Part shown: positions 13,101-28,100 of the stretch, piece by piece | How the letters are laid out: every line of letters starts with the position of its first letter | Position numbering within the stretch: the stretch's first letter is position 1 | DNA from: Syngnathus acus | Taxonomy: Eukaryota; Chordata; Actinopteri; Syngnathiformes; Syngnathidae | Length of the DNA stretch: 64,000 bases | Direction of reading: 5' to 3' | Assembly: GCF_901709675.1 (NCBI RefSeq) | Contig: NC_051105.1 | Coordinates: 2,843,104 to 2,907,103 of the forward strand | Notes under the pieces: generated by a model | The model's input: only the letters and a program-made list of their open reading frames with translations | What the model was told of the DNA's origin: nothing | Databases searched by the model: none | Program-made: the position numbers and the translations under genes

Positions 13101-16100
13101 ATGTGTGCATCTCCCTTGAGGAGGTTGAAAAATACTCCAGATTTTCCTGTTACTGCCACTGGTTGTGTGGTAGGTGTATTTTCCTCCCTGTGTTGTCTGT
13201 AATTCACACAGAACGCTTCATTAGGTCAACTTTCATGTTGCATCCATTATCAAAGATTTGTACTGGCAATGTTTTGAAGTGGCATTTTCACATCTGTAAC
13301 TTTCATACAAGTGTAAAAAACAAGATTGATAGTCACATTGGCCAATTGAGAGCGTGCTGTTTTGATTGCACACCCACCGACTTGTTGCTGCTCCTTCTTT
13401 TTAAAATAAGTGTCTCAATTGAGAACACTACTGACCTCAATCTTGATTCACGCTGACGCATGATGGTATGATGCATGATGGTAGTTTGAACTACTAGCTT
13501 TAGAGACATTTTTGTAAAAAATTGGATAAAATTCAGAATCAAATTTAACATGGGAGCATTGATAACTTTCCGAGATGGATTATTTTGGACCAAGTGTGCC
13601 TAATATTGTGTAAAGCGAATGTGTGTCCCTTGATGGCTTATTGACAAACCTCTCCCTCAATGTGCGTGAATTTGCCTCCCCCACCACCTCCCGTTTGAGG
13701 TCTTCCATATTGGATAGCATTGAGTGGGCCCTGTCTTATTCATCATCATCATTATTTATTAATTTATTTATTTCAATGGTTTTCAAGTTACTGCATGCAA
13801 TTCGGCACCTGTTGAAAGTGTGTCAGTGGTGGCAGGCGGTCTAGGTGTGTAACTGTGACCTACTAACGTTTGACTCGTCAGTCTCAGACAAACGTGAGCA
13901 GGACGCTAATCCTCGCCATTAAGCTCGTCAAAGAACATTAGTCCCTTAAACAGCAGCTGTCGTGCATGCGTGCGTCTTTAAGTGGTTCAATGGCAGTGTG
14001 AAATAACGCTCGCTTCTTTGTGTTGGCACATTGTTGTCATGTTATTTGAATTATAATGTTTTGTGTTTATTTATTTATGTGGAGCACTTTGTGACCTGTA
14101 TAAAAAAAAAAGAAAATCACTGGACATTTGCATAATCTTAATCAGACCCTAATACAAGAATCCTGCCCTTACGAAGATAATAATGCTACTTAATTAATTG
14201 CTGCATCTTACAAGGTCTTTGTGACATCACTGATACTTAGTGATGAGAAAAGTTACAAAGAGGTCTGAAACCCGACACTCCCAGCATAGTGGAGCAGTTT
14301 CACTTGTAACGTTCTCATTCCTGTTCTTGAGGCTCGAGGCTTTTTGAAGGATGAATGGCAAGTGGTGTTAACGCTCAACAAGTGGCACTTGACTCTGTTC
14401 TGTATTTATTCAAGATATTTTGAGGTTGTAAGGTTATTTTAAAGCACATCAATCTTATGTATAGGCAATTTTTATTACCCTAGTTTCCATGGAGTATTAT
14501 TATTTATATTGTTAAATGTTTTCACTGTTTCAAAAAGAGTTGACCCCTCCCCCTTCAAAAGAAGTTTTTGCATTTTATTTTTGTTCAAATCATTATCACT
14601 GTGGTAAATGGCCAGTGGTATGAGATAAAAAAAAAGATGAGTGTGCTAAATGCTAAGATTGAACATTAGGTCATATCAACTATTAAATTCAACAGTATCA
14701 GACAATTCAGTATGTTGAATTCCATACAAGCACGATGCACAACTCGATAGCAACGTGAGGTCCACTAGTCATTAAATTAGGTGAGCTGTTCTCACAAGAG
14801 ACTGATACTGTTGCAATATCAAATTTTTTATTAATCTGATCTTCAAAAGAAAGCTAATTTAAATTTTGTACAAAAAGATGAAGTTGTAAAACGTTATGAT
14901 AGTAATATTATAGTTTTAGCAAACTTGACCAACAAACATTTAAAATTCATAAATTATGATAATAATTTGGATATATTCATTTTTATTTCTTAAAAAAACG
15001 TGATAAAAAAAAAAAAACATAAAAATGACAAAAGGGGGATTTTTTTTAGACAGAGCTGAGTGTGTGTGTTTTTGGATTTGGTGTGTGGGAGTCACCTGGG
15101 GCTAAGGTGTGGTTGTGTGACTGAGTCCATAAGCAAGCGTGTGCTGGGCCCATGAGTATGATGCAGATGTCCCGTCACCTCGGGCAACAAGCGGCCATTA
15201 TCGTCCATGAGGCAGCCCTGCTTTATACCAAGTTACAAACATCAGAGCCAAGGCCGTTTGTCTTGTCTCATTTCCACATCCAGGATGCTTTGTTCACTGC
15301 GTGCACACCCTCGCTGGAGGTTACAATATAAAGGAAGAGGAAATAGAAGCTGTTCCTCAAATGTCTGTTCCTTATCAATAACCGTGTCCCACCCCTGACC
15401 CCAAACTTTCTATCTGTTGTTGGCTTAGTAACATTTTGTAGAAGTCTATAATATGGAGGGACCAGCACAAACACTCTTCTTTTTGTTTTTTTGTAGTAGT
15501 AGTATTAGCATCAGCACCAGCTCAGTGGCCTAGTGGTAGAGTGTCCGCCCTGAGACTGGAAGGTTGTGGGTTCAAACCCTGGCCGGGTCATACCAAAGAC
15601 TATAAAAATGGGACCCATTGCCTCCCTGCTTGGCACTCAGCATTAAGGGTTGGAATTGGGGGGTTAGATCACCAACTGATTCCCGAGCGCGGCACCGCTG
15701 CTGCTCACTGCTCCCCTCTCCCCCAGGGGATGGATTAAAATCACACGGGGATGGGTTAAATGCAGAGGACAAATTTCACCACACCCAGGTGTGTGTGTGA
15801 CGATCATTGGGACTTTAATCTTTAATCTTTAATCTTTAATCAGTGCTAACATTATTAGCATTAAAAGCATGTTTTGATCATATCAGACAATATTTGCGTC
15901 AAGACATGTTAGAGAGTGTATGAGATTTATTAGCGTTTATTTTGCGCAACAGATGCACTTGCATTTGCTCTTTATTGGTGTTTATAATACTGTAGTGGTC
16001 TTCGTCAATAATGTTTGCATTTTAATACCGTATTTTCCGGACTATAAGGCGCACCTAAATACCTCAAATTTTCTCAAAAGCCGATATTATATAGGGACCA

Positions 16101-19100
16101 AATTCCGGCCCGCGGGCCAAATCCGGCCCGCGTCTAAATTTAAACTGGCCCGAAGCATTGTGTCATCCTCTCGTTTGACCACAGATCGTTAGGCTATCGA
16201 TCTGTTTGCGTCTTCTGTTCTCTCTCTCTGTCTTCATCCCACAAAGACCAAATAAAAGGTTTTACATTCATGGTCTTACGTGGTAGGTTTAGACTTAGTC
16301 ATAGACAGATGGCAAATACAGAAAGATTGTTTCTAATTGTAATTGCAATTTTTGTCTCGCTTCCTTCCAGATGAGATCATGCAATTGGACAGCAGCCCTC
16401 TTCGTGCTGCTGACATCACTCCTGAACTCAGGAGACAATTTGCTTTTCTTTCAGGTGACTCATTCACGACTCATTGTGTGTGTCTGGTACTTGAACTTGC
16501 ATTTTCTCCTTTTGTGAATGCAATTCACAATGGCTCAATGGCTCAATTGCTTTAGTTTTATATTGCCCCACTAACCATAGCCAAGATTACAGTTCAATGA
16601 AACAGATATCCATCCATTTTCTAAACTGCTTATCCTCTTGTGGGCAAAAATTACAGTTACACCAAAATATTGAACAGCTCACATCTACTGACCCGCTGCA
16701 TCGGACAAACGGCAACCCTGTATCGGATTTTTTTTTTAACCACAAAAACCCACCCATTCGCATTTTTTGCGCCCTTTCTGAAATTCCGCAAGATGGTGCC
16801 AAAGCTTTGTCTAGTGGGAAAGTAATATATTAGGGTTGTTGTACTATTTTGAAATGATACATCTTAACTGAGAGACAACCCTCGAATATCGGAGAGCAGC
16901 AAAGTTAACCTGGGTTGTTGGTGCAAATTACCAGTCTACCTCACACACACAATCTACATCTTGTTAGCAATCTACAAGTCACAATTATCAACTCAACCAT
17001 TCTGCATGTGCAAAATAATAGTGACTTTAATAAGAAGTAATTTTTTTTACATGTGTTGGAAAACATGAAAAAAAAGTCAAATTCCATTTTAGAGATTGAG
17101 AAAAAAATCTGTTTTTATTTACAAAGTCAAATATTTACTGTATCAACATTATATATATATTTAATGTTAAAGGTTGTGGAGTTTTTACCATTTCTGAATT
17201 TTCTCCAGCTCACATATTTCAACACATTTTCTCTCATTGCACATCCGTGATGCAGTTTTTCCGTCCAACACATGCGTCAGCTTTATTTTGCATTTACTAT
17301 TTCCTGTGACCTATTTTTTGCTTGGCAGTTATTTGCCATTCAAATGTCACTGTCTTCTTCCTCATCTCTTTTGGGCACCAAGCAAAGCACAGTACATGAC
17401 TTTTGTCCTACTTAATCACGATACAAACACAGTTCATACATGTTGTATGCACACTCATGTGATATATAATAACTCCAAGCCTTTTCCTACATCACTGCTC
17501 CCTTGGCAACCTTGAGGCAGTGATGGGAACCATTTTACAGACTTGATTAGGACCATGACCGTGGGCTTGCTGTTGCCATAGCGACAGGAAGAAAGAATGG
17601 ACAAGCCGGTGGATTGATATTCCAGGCACACGCGCTGACGGAGCAGCTGTTTAACGCAGGCAGTGAGACAGCTTGCAGAAAAAATGCTGATTGTCATTGT
17701 CATCACACAGCACCAGCGATGTAGATATTTATTATTATGCTGCTAGAATGAACATCAAGTAGCAAGCAATTATAAATAAATTCTGTGGGGCGGCACGGTG
17801 GCCGACTGGTTAGCACGTCCGCCTCACAGTGTGGAGGTTGTGGGTTTGATTCCGACTGCAGCCTTCTAGTGCACAGGTGTCAAACTCATGCTTGTTTGTG
17901 CCCTGCGATTGACACTCTTGTATATATGGTTTCATATACCGTATCTTGCTCTTGCTCAGGAGGCAGAGGAGACAATGGCAGCCCCATCATTGTGTTCCCA
18001 GAATTCCCAGCCTTCAGTGAGATCACCGACAGAGAGTTTCACAATGTGCTTACGTACCTGACAAGTGTACCCAGGTGAGCTTGCTTGCCATCACACGAAT
18101 CAATCATTTTGCTCACTAAGATTATTTTATTGATGTTTTTAAAGTAAACATTTATTTGGGGTTTTTATCGTATACATACAGGCAAGAGTTGAGTGCCTTC
18201 ACTGTATTACGCAACATATTGGGCAACACTGAGTATTACTAGTTGTAGTGTAAATGAGAGAAAAGAAAAAGAACTCTTTGGTACTGTGTAGTTAGGTCGG
18301 AGTTTGGTGTTTAAATATGTGTAACTTTCTTTCATTTTATGTACAAAAAAGGAGTTAGAAACAAGCACGCCTTGCCTCTTTTTGGGGGAAACCCTGAGCA
18401 TGAATCTCAGACATGCAGCAGACTGACCACAAATACATTTGCAAATAATTGACAGACATTATATTGGCTATGGGGAAAATTTGTATTTGCTGCATATGAG
18501 TGCGGAATCGAATACCAAAAAAAAATCAAATATGATCAAGATCTGGTTTTTCCACAAATAGGTGGGGGGGGGATAAGTCCCAAAAATCCACAAGTAGATG
18601 AATTTGCAAATGCCAAACCATGAATATTCAGGGAGAACACTTAAAACATTTAAACGTATTATTTAACAAACACACATTTTAAATTATTCCATTCTGTTTA
18701 TTTAACACTTCTAGTTGAAGTTTAGTGAAAATACTTTTTTTTTTAATCACCAAACAAAAGCTACTTTTCTACACATGTATTCAATCTGTTCCTTGGGAAA
18801 AAGTAAAGCGATAAAAACATGTAACTAAAGGGCCATTGTCTGAAAGTTGTGCTATATTGGCATGGCTTTACAGTACAAGGAAAAAAATGGTCATGAACCC
18901 TGAAATAATCAGTCACAATCCAGGGTGGTTATCAGTCTTTTGCAGAGTGCCATACACTGGGGTACTGGATGAGGTCATAGGGGAGGGGTGAATGTGTGAG
19001 ACCACCATAATCCTAAATATTCCTTCATTTACAGGCTAGTGTTATGCAATCATTTTAGTCTTTAATTGCATTTGAGTGTGTTGTATAATTTTACATTGAG

Positions 19101-22100
19101 TTGAACAGTTGAGTGTTTGATTTAAAAGGTTACTGTTCATCACGGGTGTGACGAGCTTTCAGGCCATTCTAAAAACGAACGGTCACATGTCATCTTTCTC
19201 CGGGGCTGTTGTCTGATACTGTCTATCGTGACCTGCTTGTTTAAAGAATGATCAGTGGATCAGCTGATGAATTTTATTTGGGTGTACTTCATATCCGAGT
19301 ACATATCATGACTCGGCAAATAGATGTGCTTAGTTTAGGAAAAAAAAAAAGTTTCAACTGTTGCATTTATATGTAACAATCATTTTTGGGTTTATTTTTA
19401 TTTTTATTTCTTTAAATAAATGTATTCGTTTTTGTTGCATTGTATTTACATACTCACCAATACAGGAACTAAATAAATGATAAACCAATGATGCAGAGTG
19501 CAATTATGCGCTACTACAATATCAAAACATTTTTACAAATTCAAGAATTTTTATTCGCCATGTTTGGGCGTGCCAAACAAGGAATTTGACTTCGGTACAT
19601 CTTTTTAGTGTCAATTAGAAGTGAGAATTATTATTTATTTTTCATATATTGTACATACCCAGGGCTGAGGCCAGTGGGTGTACCATAACCATAAAACCTT
19701 GTTTACTGGAGCCTCTTCTTGGACCGCCCTTCCCCCTCATATCTGGTAACAATCACCCTCTGCCTCCAAGAACTACTCATCCCTTTGCACCAATCTTGGC
19801 TCACATGGAGCAGCCTCCATCATCTACTGGATGGCATTTGGCTGAAGGGGCGGGGCTTAGCCTGAGCATGTGAACTATTTGGACTCTGGGATCTATAGTA
19901 CCTTTGCGACTGATTCAGCTCTACTGCATCAGTTTCGCTTCGGGGCTGCTCATTTTATTTACCGCAATGAGCAGATGTATTTGAGAGTTTCTGTTACTGT
20001 TATTCCCAATATGCTATACTGGTAGGATGTGAGTGACTACAAAGTACCCGGCAGAGAGACCACCCATGGTGGAGGGTGGGCACGGGGAGGTGCGTCCCTG
20101 TCTTAAAAGATAAGAGCCACACAATAACACAACGTGGCTTCATCACTTATGTCACAAAGGAAAACTGCGCTCGCTGGTTTTTCATCAGAACCATTTTTTT
20201 TTTGCAGTTACCTTTCCTCTATTAATGGATTTTTCCTCACTGTGTGTCTGCCAGTTTGCCATCAACGGACGTGGGCTTCATCCTCGTCATCGATCGTCGG
20301 CAGGACCGATGGGCGGCCGTCAAAGGGACCCTGCTTCGGATTGCGGTGAGTTGACTCAGCTGGTGGCTTCTTTGTTTTTTGAATGTCTACCCCTTCCTCT
20401 GTAAGACAGGCGTACTGCTAACTGCTCCAGCGTGAGTCCATTTGTGTCCCTTGGGGTGCCATCCGCTAATGTAGCCCGTAGTGGTAATTATTGGACCGCT
20501 TTTACCTTTTCCAGTGCAAAAAAGATATTTGTGGTTTCAAGCTGTGAAAGCGTCAGGGACAAAAGCAGCAGCTGTGGCGCTATAATTCGGAATTTCATGT
20601 GAAACCTCTGCATGTCTTGAGACTTTAATTCAGTGAACAGCTGAAGGATTAATACCACAAAGCCGAAATGCGATGATAGACATAGAACTAGCAATAACGA
20701 CATGTCTCGTAAAAAAAGCCAGCATATTTTGTCCTTTATGTGAAGTGATTCACCTTCCAGGAAGTAATCATCCCTCACATTTGTCACTGTGTCTCGCACT
20801 GGTCATCAGAATTATGGGTTCATCGCCACCCCTGTAACAGATCATTTCCTTTCTATTACTTCACTGGTTCTTCTATATCAAACAAATTTCTTAGGTTCAT
20901 TTACCTGACATGTTTCGGCGGGTTCTTCCGCCTTCATCAGAGGAAAAAACAAGATGAACCTAGTACAACTATTTCCTTTCTATTGTTTTCTCTGGAGAAA
21001 AGAAGGGGTCCTTTTTCAACCGATCAGAAAACTGTATTAGTTGTTGACCAACGCTTTGGGATGGATTATGTTCAACCCTTCAGGTATTATTTAGGTATTG
21101 CTTTCTTCCATTTACACTTCCTCTGATTTATTACCACCGGATGATGAATTGAATTCTGCCTTTAAAGAACGATGTTATCGGAAAGTGACATCATAATAAG
21201 AGCTTTATTGGCCCTTCTATCTTAACGCCCCCACCCGGCTATCCCAGCCAGCTAAAGCTATTGCGCCTCTCACTGGTTCAAAATGTCCCGATAGCATTGT
21301 TTTTGTTTCGGGTTGAATCAATCAATTTTGTTTGATGAAACAGGGAGTGACCATTTACCACCAAAGCTGCCCTCTGAAGACACTCATGAAAGATGTTTGC
21401 TTATTTTGAATTAAATCAGCTTTATCTGCACCACACGGCTGCTGGTGACGGGCTTAACAATAATGACCTGTCTGAAGTGATATATGTTGGTGTTAATATT
21501 ATGAAGGTTGTTGTAAGTCAGTTGCGTCTGGTCTCTACTAAATGCCATGCTCGCTAGCTGGCCATCTAATCAATTTTGGAAATTAAGCCTTATTGTCTTT
21601 TTCAAAGGCGATTTTTGATTCCGCTTTTTTCTTGGCTCTCAATCAACCCAGGGTGCATTCCCTGGAAACCTCCAGCTGGTTCTGGTCCTGAGGCCCACCA
21701 CTCTCTTCCAACGCACACTCTCTGACATCCTCTTCAAGTTCAACAAGGATGAGTTTAAAATGAAAGTGCCTGTACGTGCCTGTCTTTCACCTTTTTCACC
21801 TTTGCACTATGTGTGGAGAGGTCACGTTTTGTGGCTCTGTTTTCAGGTGATCATGCTTAGCTCGGTGAGTGAGCTTCACTCCTACATTGACCACACACAG
21901 CTGAGCCAGGACCTCGGGGGAACGCAGGCCTACTGTCATGAGAAGTGGATCGCTCACCGCACCGTATGTAGTATATGCATTAACACATTTTTTTTGTGAA
22001 GCATGGAGAGTCAGACCTCCACGATTTTCCCGTAGCTCCTGAAGCAATTCTGGATCTGGATTTATTATGACACAAACCTCTATTGCATTATCGGATGAGC

Positions 22101-25100
22101 TACGTATATACTTGCTTAACTGAGTGTGCCCATATGATAGGACAGGTGAGATATGAGACATGTTCTATTTTTCATTCATCTAGTATAGACTACTATAACC
22201 AATTATTAACTAGAGGATTTCATGGTATATTTTGGTATAGACCGTAAGTTAAATGCAGTCAGTGTCTTTTTTTTTCTTCGTTTAAAATTAAGTCAAATAT
22301 TTTACGTTTATTGTACAATCAACAGGAGAAATGAGTTCAAATAAGATTAAAAGTCTCTTTTCCAAGAGCGACAATCTCAAGACAGGCAGCAGTATTCTAC
22401 CTAGAACTGAGGTACAGTATTATAGACATGGCACTCAACATTCATGGCAGTAAATGACCATGAAAGAGCACAAACATGCTGTCGAGATTTCCGGCACAGA
22501 TCTCGTTTATTGTGGTGGCAGGCTATCGAGGGCTTTGCATTGATGGTAAAGAAGATGGCCCAGGCCCTGCAGTCATTTGGCGCTGAGCTGGCTGAAACAG
22601 AACTCCCCAATGAGACCCAGGCCACCACCCTCCTCCTCAGTGCACACGGCTGCAAGAAAGATCAGATGAAGGTGAGTCTTGATTTGTCATTGAGGTCAAC
22701 TTGTTTGTCTGTGGTGGTGTTGTTGATTGTCAATGTGTTGTGTGCTTGTCCAGGATGATCTGCTGGTGGCTCTCAGCCAAGGCAGCAGGCTTTTGGAGAG
22801 CATCAATGAACCTCTGATGCGCAACCCCGACCATAACATGAACCAGGATGAACTGGAAAACCTGGCAACTGTGCAAAGGTGGGAAATTGCTTTGTAATGG
22901 CAAAAATCTTTTTATCCATCTTTTTTTGGGTCACACTCTTAGTTGTTTTTTCATCGAGGGCCGAAGTTCTGTAAGGAGATTAAAGAGGAAAGATGTAGTC
23001 GCTTGCTCTCTTGTTTTTGTTGAAGCTGAACTGGTAATGGTGTGTTTTTTTTTTTCTGGGCACACAAGCACACTCAAGACTCAAACTCTCCTGTCAACTG
23101 TCATTAGGCTCTCTAAAATGCCCAGTCAGCATTCCAGCTTAGTTGTCTAACTTTTCCACCACCGCCGCCGCCTCCTTCTCTGCCCCCTCTACCAGACTGC
23201 TGTCTCAGTTGGACGAGACAGAAAGAGCTTTTGACGAGTTCTGGGCAAAGCACAGAGCTAAACTGGAGCAGTGTCTCCAGCTGCGCCACTTTGAGGATGA
23301 CTACAAGGAGGTTAGTTGATCAAATCAACTGGCAGTGTTGAGGGTTTCTCTTACTCGTTTTGAATGTGTTTTGGTGCCATAGGTGAGGCTTCTGCTGGAT
23401 CAGTTGTCAGAGAAACTGGCCGCTTTCTCTGAGGTGGGGATTAGCCACAACCACGCTGACCATATCCTCAGTGATCTCACCATCTACGAGGAGAGACTCG
23501 GCGTAAGTGATGAAGACGCTGAACAGAACAATGACTGCATCTTATAAACACATTTCAAACAGATAGTCTAATCAATGATTCCTATGCTCCTATAAAGATT
23601 GACAGACCTATGTTTGTGGTCCACAGGAGGCATTGGACAGAGCTTTGGCTTTGGCCGGTGAAGGTGATGACCTAATTCAGAAGAATCACTACGCTCAGGA
23701 TTCCATTGTGCCGAAAAGCAACGAGCTACGAGCGCTCTGTCAAGAGCTGAATGACAACTTGAAGGCTAAGAAGGAGCTGCTCCTCAAAGTCCGAGAGTTG
23801 CATCACTGCTTGGAGAGGGTGAGTAACACCTGTGCTACATTGAACACACGCAGGGACCGTTTTCATGTGTTCATGCTCACCTCACAATCCTCTACAGGCT
23901 TCCAAGTGGTGCGATGATGGCATTTACCTGCTGGCCTCTCAGCCTGTGGACAAGTGTCAGTCCCATGAGGGGGCTGAGTCAGCTCTGCAGGAGCTGGAGG
24001 GGTTCCTGGCAGACGCAGGCCGAGACAGACTGTCTGATCCCAATAGCATCTGGGCGGATTACGAGGCAGTGCTTGACCAGCAGCTCAGGGTACCCATCGG
24101 TGTTAGGAACCAAATTGGTGTTTGAATGGGACATTGACGCTCTTCTCACTGATAAACAGGAACAAGTGGAGAAGGTGCTCCAAAAGCAGGTGTCAATGCA
24201 GGAGATGTTTGACAAGAGGAGGGTCAGCCTGAACAAGCTCGCAGCCAAGCAGACCAGGCCAGTACAGCCGGTCGCTCCCAGACCTGAAGCCTTCATTAAA
24301 TCACCTCTCAGCTCACCTGGTCAGTCTCAACGTGTTTCTAGCGGCAATAAACACTTCAAGTTCATATTTTCTTTTTCTAAACCTCCACAATATATTTGTG
24401 TTGTGAATCTGTCCCCATTTCCCTACCTCAGCACATCGAGGTAAACTGGATAGAAGTCACTCTGAGGGAAACAATGAAAGCTGTGACAAAGTGAGTTATG
24501 ATTTTATCTGTATAAAGCGTGTTAATGTCACTCTAATATTTTTATTTGCCCAAAGGGAGACAGGCACTTACTGAATGGAGAGGGTAAACGCAGACAAGGC
24601 TCTTTGTCGGAGGAGGAGGAGAACCTGGCAGTGCTCAGGAGGTAAGTCACCACTATGCACGAATGGTGGCCACAAGATCCTTTCTTCTTAACCCTGTGCT
24701 TCCGATGTGGCTCTCGGTGAGGGTTCCTACTTTCCCGCCATGATAGTTTGGCAATGCTTGGGCTGACTTCCCTGTGAAACCTGGTGACACCCCTGCCGGC
24801 GTACCTTGGGTGCTTGGACGATCCATCCCAAATGGGATCTTGTTTACACCCCATCAGTCCAACACTAATTCTGGGTTGCCTTTTTTTTTTTTTTTTTTCC
24901 CCATGCGAGATGGCGTCAATTCAATTGCTCGAGTGGGGCCACTCCTTAACAACTTGAGTTCTTCCCTCACTTGCACGCCGCTGCTGCAAATTTACACTTC
25001 CCTGTCTGCAGGCACGTTATGAACGAGCTGCTGGAAACGGAGAGGGCTTATGTTGAGGAGCTGCTGTGTGTCTTACAGGTTCATTCATTTATGCACCCCG

Positions 25101-28100
25101 CAACATGTGTCCAGCATCTGTTTGTGGTATTAACCGAGTTTTTGTTTATTGCAGGGTTATGCCTCTGAGATGGATAACGCAGCCATGGCGCACCTTATCC
25201 CCACACATTTACAGAACAAAAAGGAGGTTTTGTTTGGCAACATGCCAGAAATCTACCACTTCCACAAGAGGTGAAGAACCGTCCTCTAGTTGTTAATGAT
25301 AAGCCATTTGGGATTCAAATGAAATGGCCCTATAATAATAGTACACTAACTTGCAATCTCTCGTTATTGTGGCAATTTAAATCACCATACAGAAATAAAA
25401 TCTCAAATATGACAAGCCCTTGCTGGACCTCATGGCTCACTTGTGGCACCGTTTGCACTGCAAAGCTGTCCAAACAATTCTTAAATAACATTCTAATGCG
25501 GAGAAAGAAATGATCACAATAACACAAATAAGTAGCCAGGACTGAAATGAACTGTTTTTGTCAATCTAGTGCAATTTCCGGCTCCGTGGTTATCATCAAA
25601 ATTTATTTTCCAGTTAAGCCAAGAAAATCCAAAGTTACAGAAGATTTGAATTAGACCATATTTTTGAGCTAGACTTGTGTCCACATTTTTGCCTGTTTTC
25701 CCAAAATGGGCATTTGATTTTAGAGTTTTCATTGTCCTCCAAAATACTAGTAAAGTGAAAAAAAAAAAAATCAGTGAGTATTTATCAACAACTCTATCAA
25801 TAGTCATCCATTTTGTTTTCCAGGACGTTTCTCAGGGAGTTAGAACTGTATGCAGACTGTCCAGAGCTAGTTGGGAGATGTTTCCTGGAAAGGGTGAGCA
25901 AAAGGTGGAAAACCTGAGTTCTTATTGAACATTTCTTTAACACACTTTATCTCTCCTCGCTTAGATGACAGACCTGCAAATCTATGAGAAATACTGTCAC
26001 AACAAACCTCGCTCCGAAAGTCTCTGGAGACAGTGCTCCGACTCCATCTTCTTCCAGGTACTGTCAACACATGATGCATGCGTTTATTCTTTGCTTGAGT
26101 GTTTGACATTAGGGGTGTAAATCGCGGGTTTTGTAACGATACGATATCATATCGATACAAAGAACCACGATACGATATTTGCCGATATCTTAAAGCCTGC
26201 TGTGATTCATTCACGATACATCACGATATAGTGCTCTACGATCGATATAGAACAATATCCTGATTTATAACAATTCATACGCAAAGTCAACAAGGTACTG
26301 CAAACTCTTTATTTAGGAAATTACAAAGTGCTTCCAAACGAATGACTTGAAGCCCAAAGGGGAGCGAATTTCCTCGTCTTCTTGGACACTAGCCATAGCA
26401 CCAGCCCAGGAGCCGCGTAGTTGTCGGCTCCCCTTTCACGTGTCTGCTCTGCTCACAACACAACACGCCGCGCACTGCTCCCGGAAAGAGGAAGCAAGCA
26501 ACAATGACCTGGATTTCAAAATAAAGTCGCGTCTAATGTCCGAGGTCAAAAACGGGCGATATAGATCGATGTTTACGTTTAGCATCGATGCCAACAAATC
26601 GTAGAGCATTATATCGATTAATCGATGTGTATCGATGAATCCTTACACCCCTAGTTTCAAACTACTTTTAGGGTTTCTAAGTTACAAACTAGGTTTTAAA
26701 GCTAGGCTTAAGGTTTCCAACGAGGCTTTCAAAACTAGAGTTAGGGTTAGGGTTTCTAACTAGGCTTTCAAAACTAGGGTTAGGGTTTCCGACTAGGGTT
26801 TTCAAGGAGTTTTGCCATCGCTAATTAGGGTTTCAAACGAGGCTCAGGGTTTCCGACTAGGGTTTTAAACCGAGGTTAGGGTTTCAAACTAGGTTTTAAA
26901 GCGAGGGTTAGGGTTTCCAACGAGGGTTTCAAACTACTTTTAGGGTTTCTAAGATTGGGGTTTATAACTAGGCTTTCAAAACTAGGGTTAGGGTTTTCGA
27001 CTAGGGTTTACAAAGTTAGGGTTAGGATTAGGGTTGGGGTTAGGGTTAGGGTTTCTAACTAGGCTTTCAAAACTAGGGTTAGACTTAGAGTTAGGGTTAG
27101 TTAGGGTTAGGGTTAGGGTTACTAACTAGGCTTTCAAAACTAGAGTTAGGGTTAGGGTTTCTAACTAGGTTTTCAAAACTAGGGTTAGGGTTTCCGACTA
27201 GGGTTTCCAAGGAGTTTTGCCATCGCTAATTAGGGTTTCAAACGAGGCTCAGGGTTTCCGACTAGGGTTTTAAACCAAGGTTAGGGTTTCAAACTAGGTT
27301 TTAAAGCTAGGGTTAGGGTTTCCAACGAGGGTTTCAAACTACTTTTAGGGTTTCTAAGATTGGGGTTTATAACTAGGCTTTCAAAACTAGGGTTAGGGTT
27401 TTTGACTAGGGTTTCCAAAGTTAGGGTTGGGGTTAGGGTTTCTAACTAGGCTTTCAAAGTTAGGGTTAGAGTTAGGGTTACTAACTAGGCTTTCAAAACT
27501 AGAGTTAGGGTTTCCGACTAGGGTTTCCAAGGAGTTTTGCCATCGCTAATTAGGGTTTCAAACGAGGCTCAGGGTTTCCGACTAGGGTTTTAAACCAAGG
27601 TTAGGGTTTCAAACTAGGTTTTAAAGCGAGGGTTAGGGTTTCCAACGAGGGTTTCAAACTACTTTTAGGGTTTCTAAGATTGGGGTTTATAACTAGGCTT
27701 TCAAAACTAGAGTTAGGGTTTTCGACTAGGGTTTACAAAGTTAGGGGTAGGGTTAGGGTTGGGGTTAGGGTTAGGGTTTCTAACTAGGCTTTCAAAACTA
27801 GGGTTAGACTTAGAGTTAGGGTTAGGGTTAGGGTTACTAACTAGGCTTTCAAAACTAGAGTTAGGGTTAGGGTTTCTAACTAGGCTTTCAAAACTAGGGT
27901 TAGGGTTTCCGACTAGGGTTTCCAAGGAGTTTTGCCATCGCTAATTAGGGTTTCAAACGAGGCTCAGGGTTTCCGACTAGGGTTTTAAACCAAGGTTAGG
28001 GTTTCAAACTAGGTTTTAAAGCTAGGGTTAGGGTTTCCAACGAGGGTTTCAAACTACTTTTAGGGTTTCTAAGATTGGGGTTTATAACTAGGCTTTCAAA

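Noticed and set aside
15541-15800. Functional tRNA gene at the SINE head
   Set aside because: A and B boxes are present, but the body continues as a SINE with a (CTTTAAT)n tail and no tRNA cloverleaf closes.
19255-19290. Second hammerhead core (CTGATGA near 19262)
   Set aside because: No GAAA partner, no stem II and no closing stem I around it.
26347-26604. 85-codon open frame in both MITE copies as a gene
   Set aside because: It lies within a short nonautonomous element, resembles no protein family, and is explained by two near-identical MITE copies.
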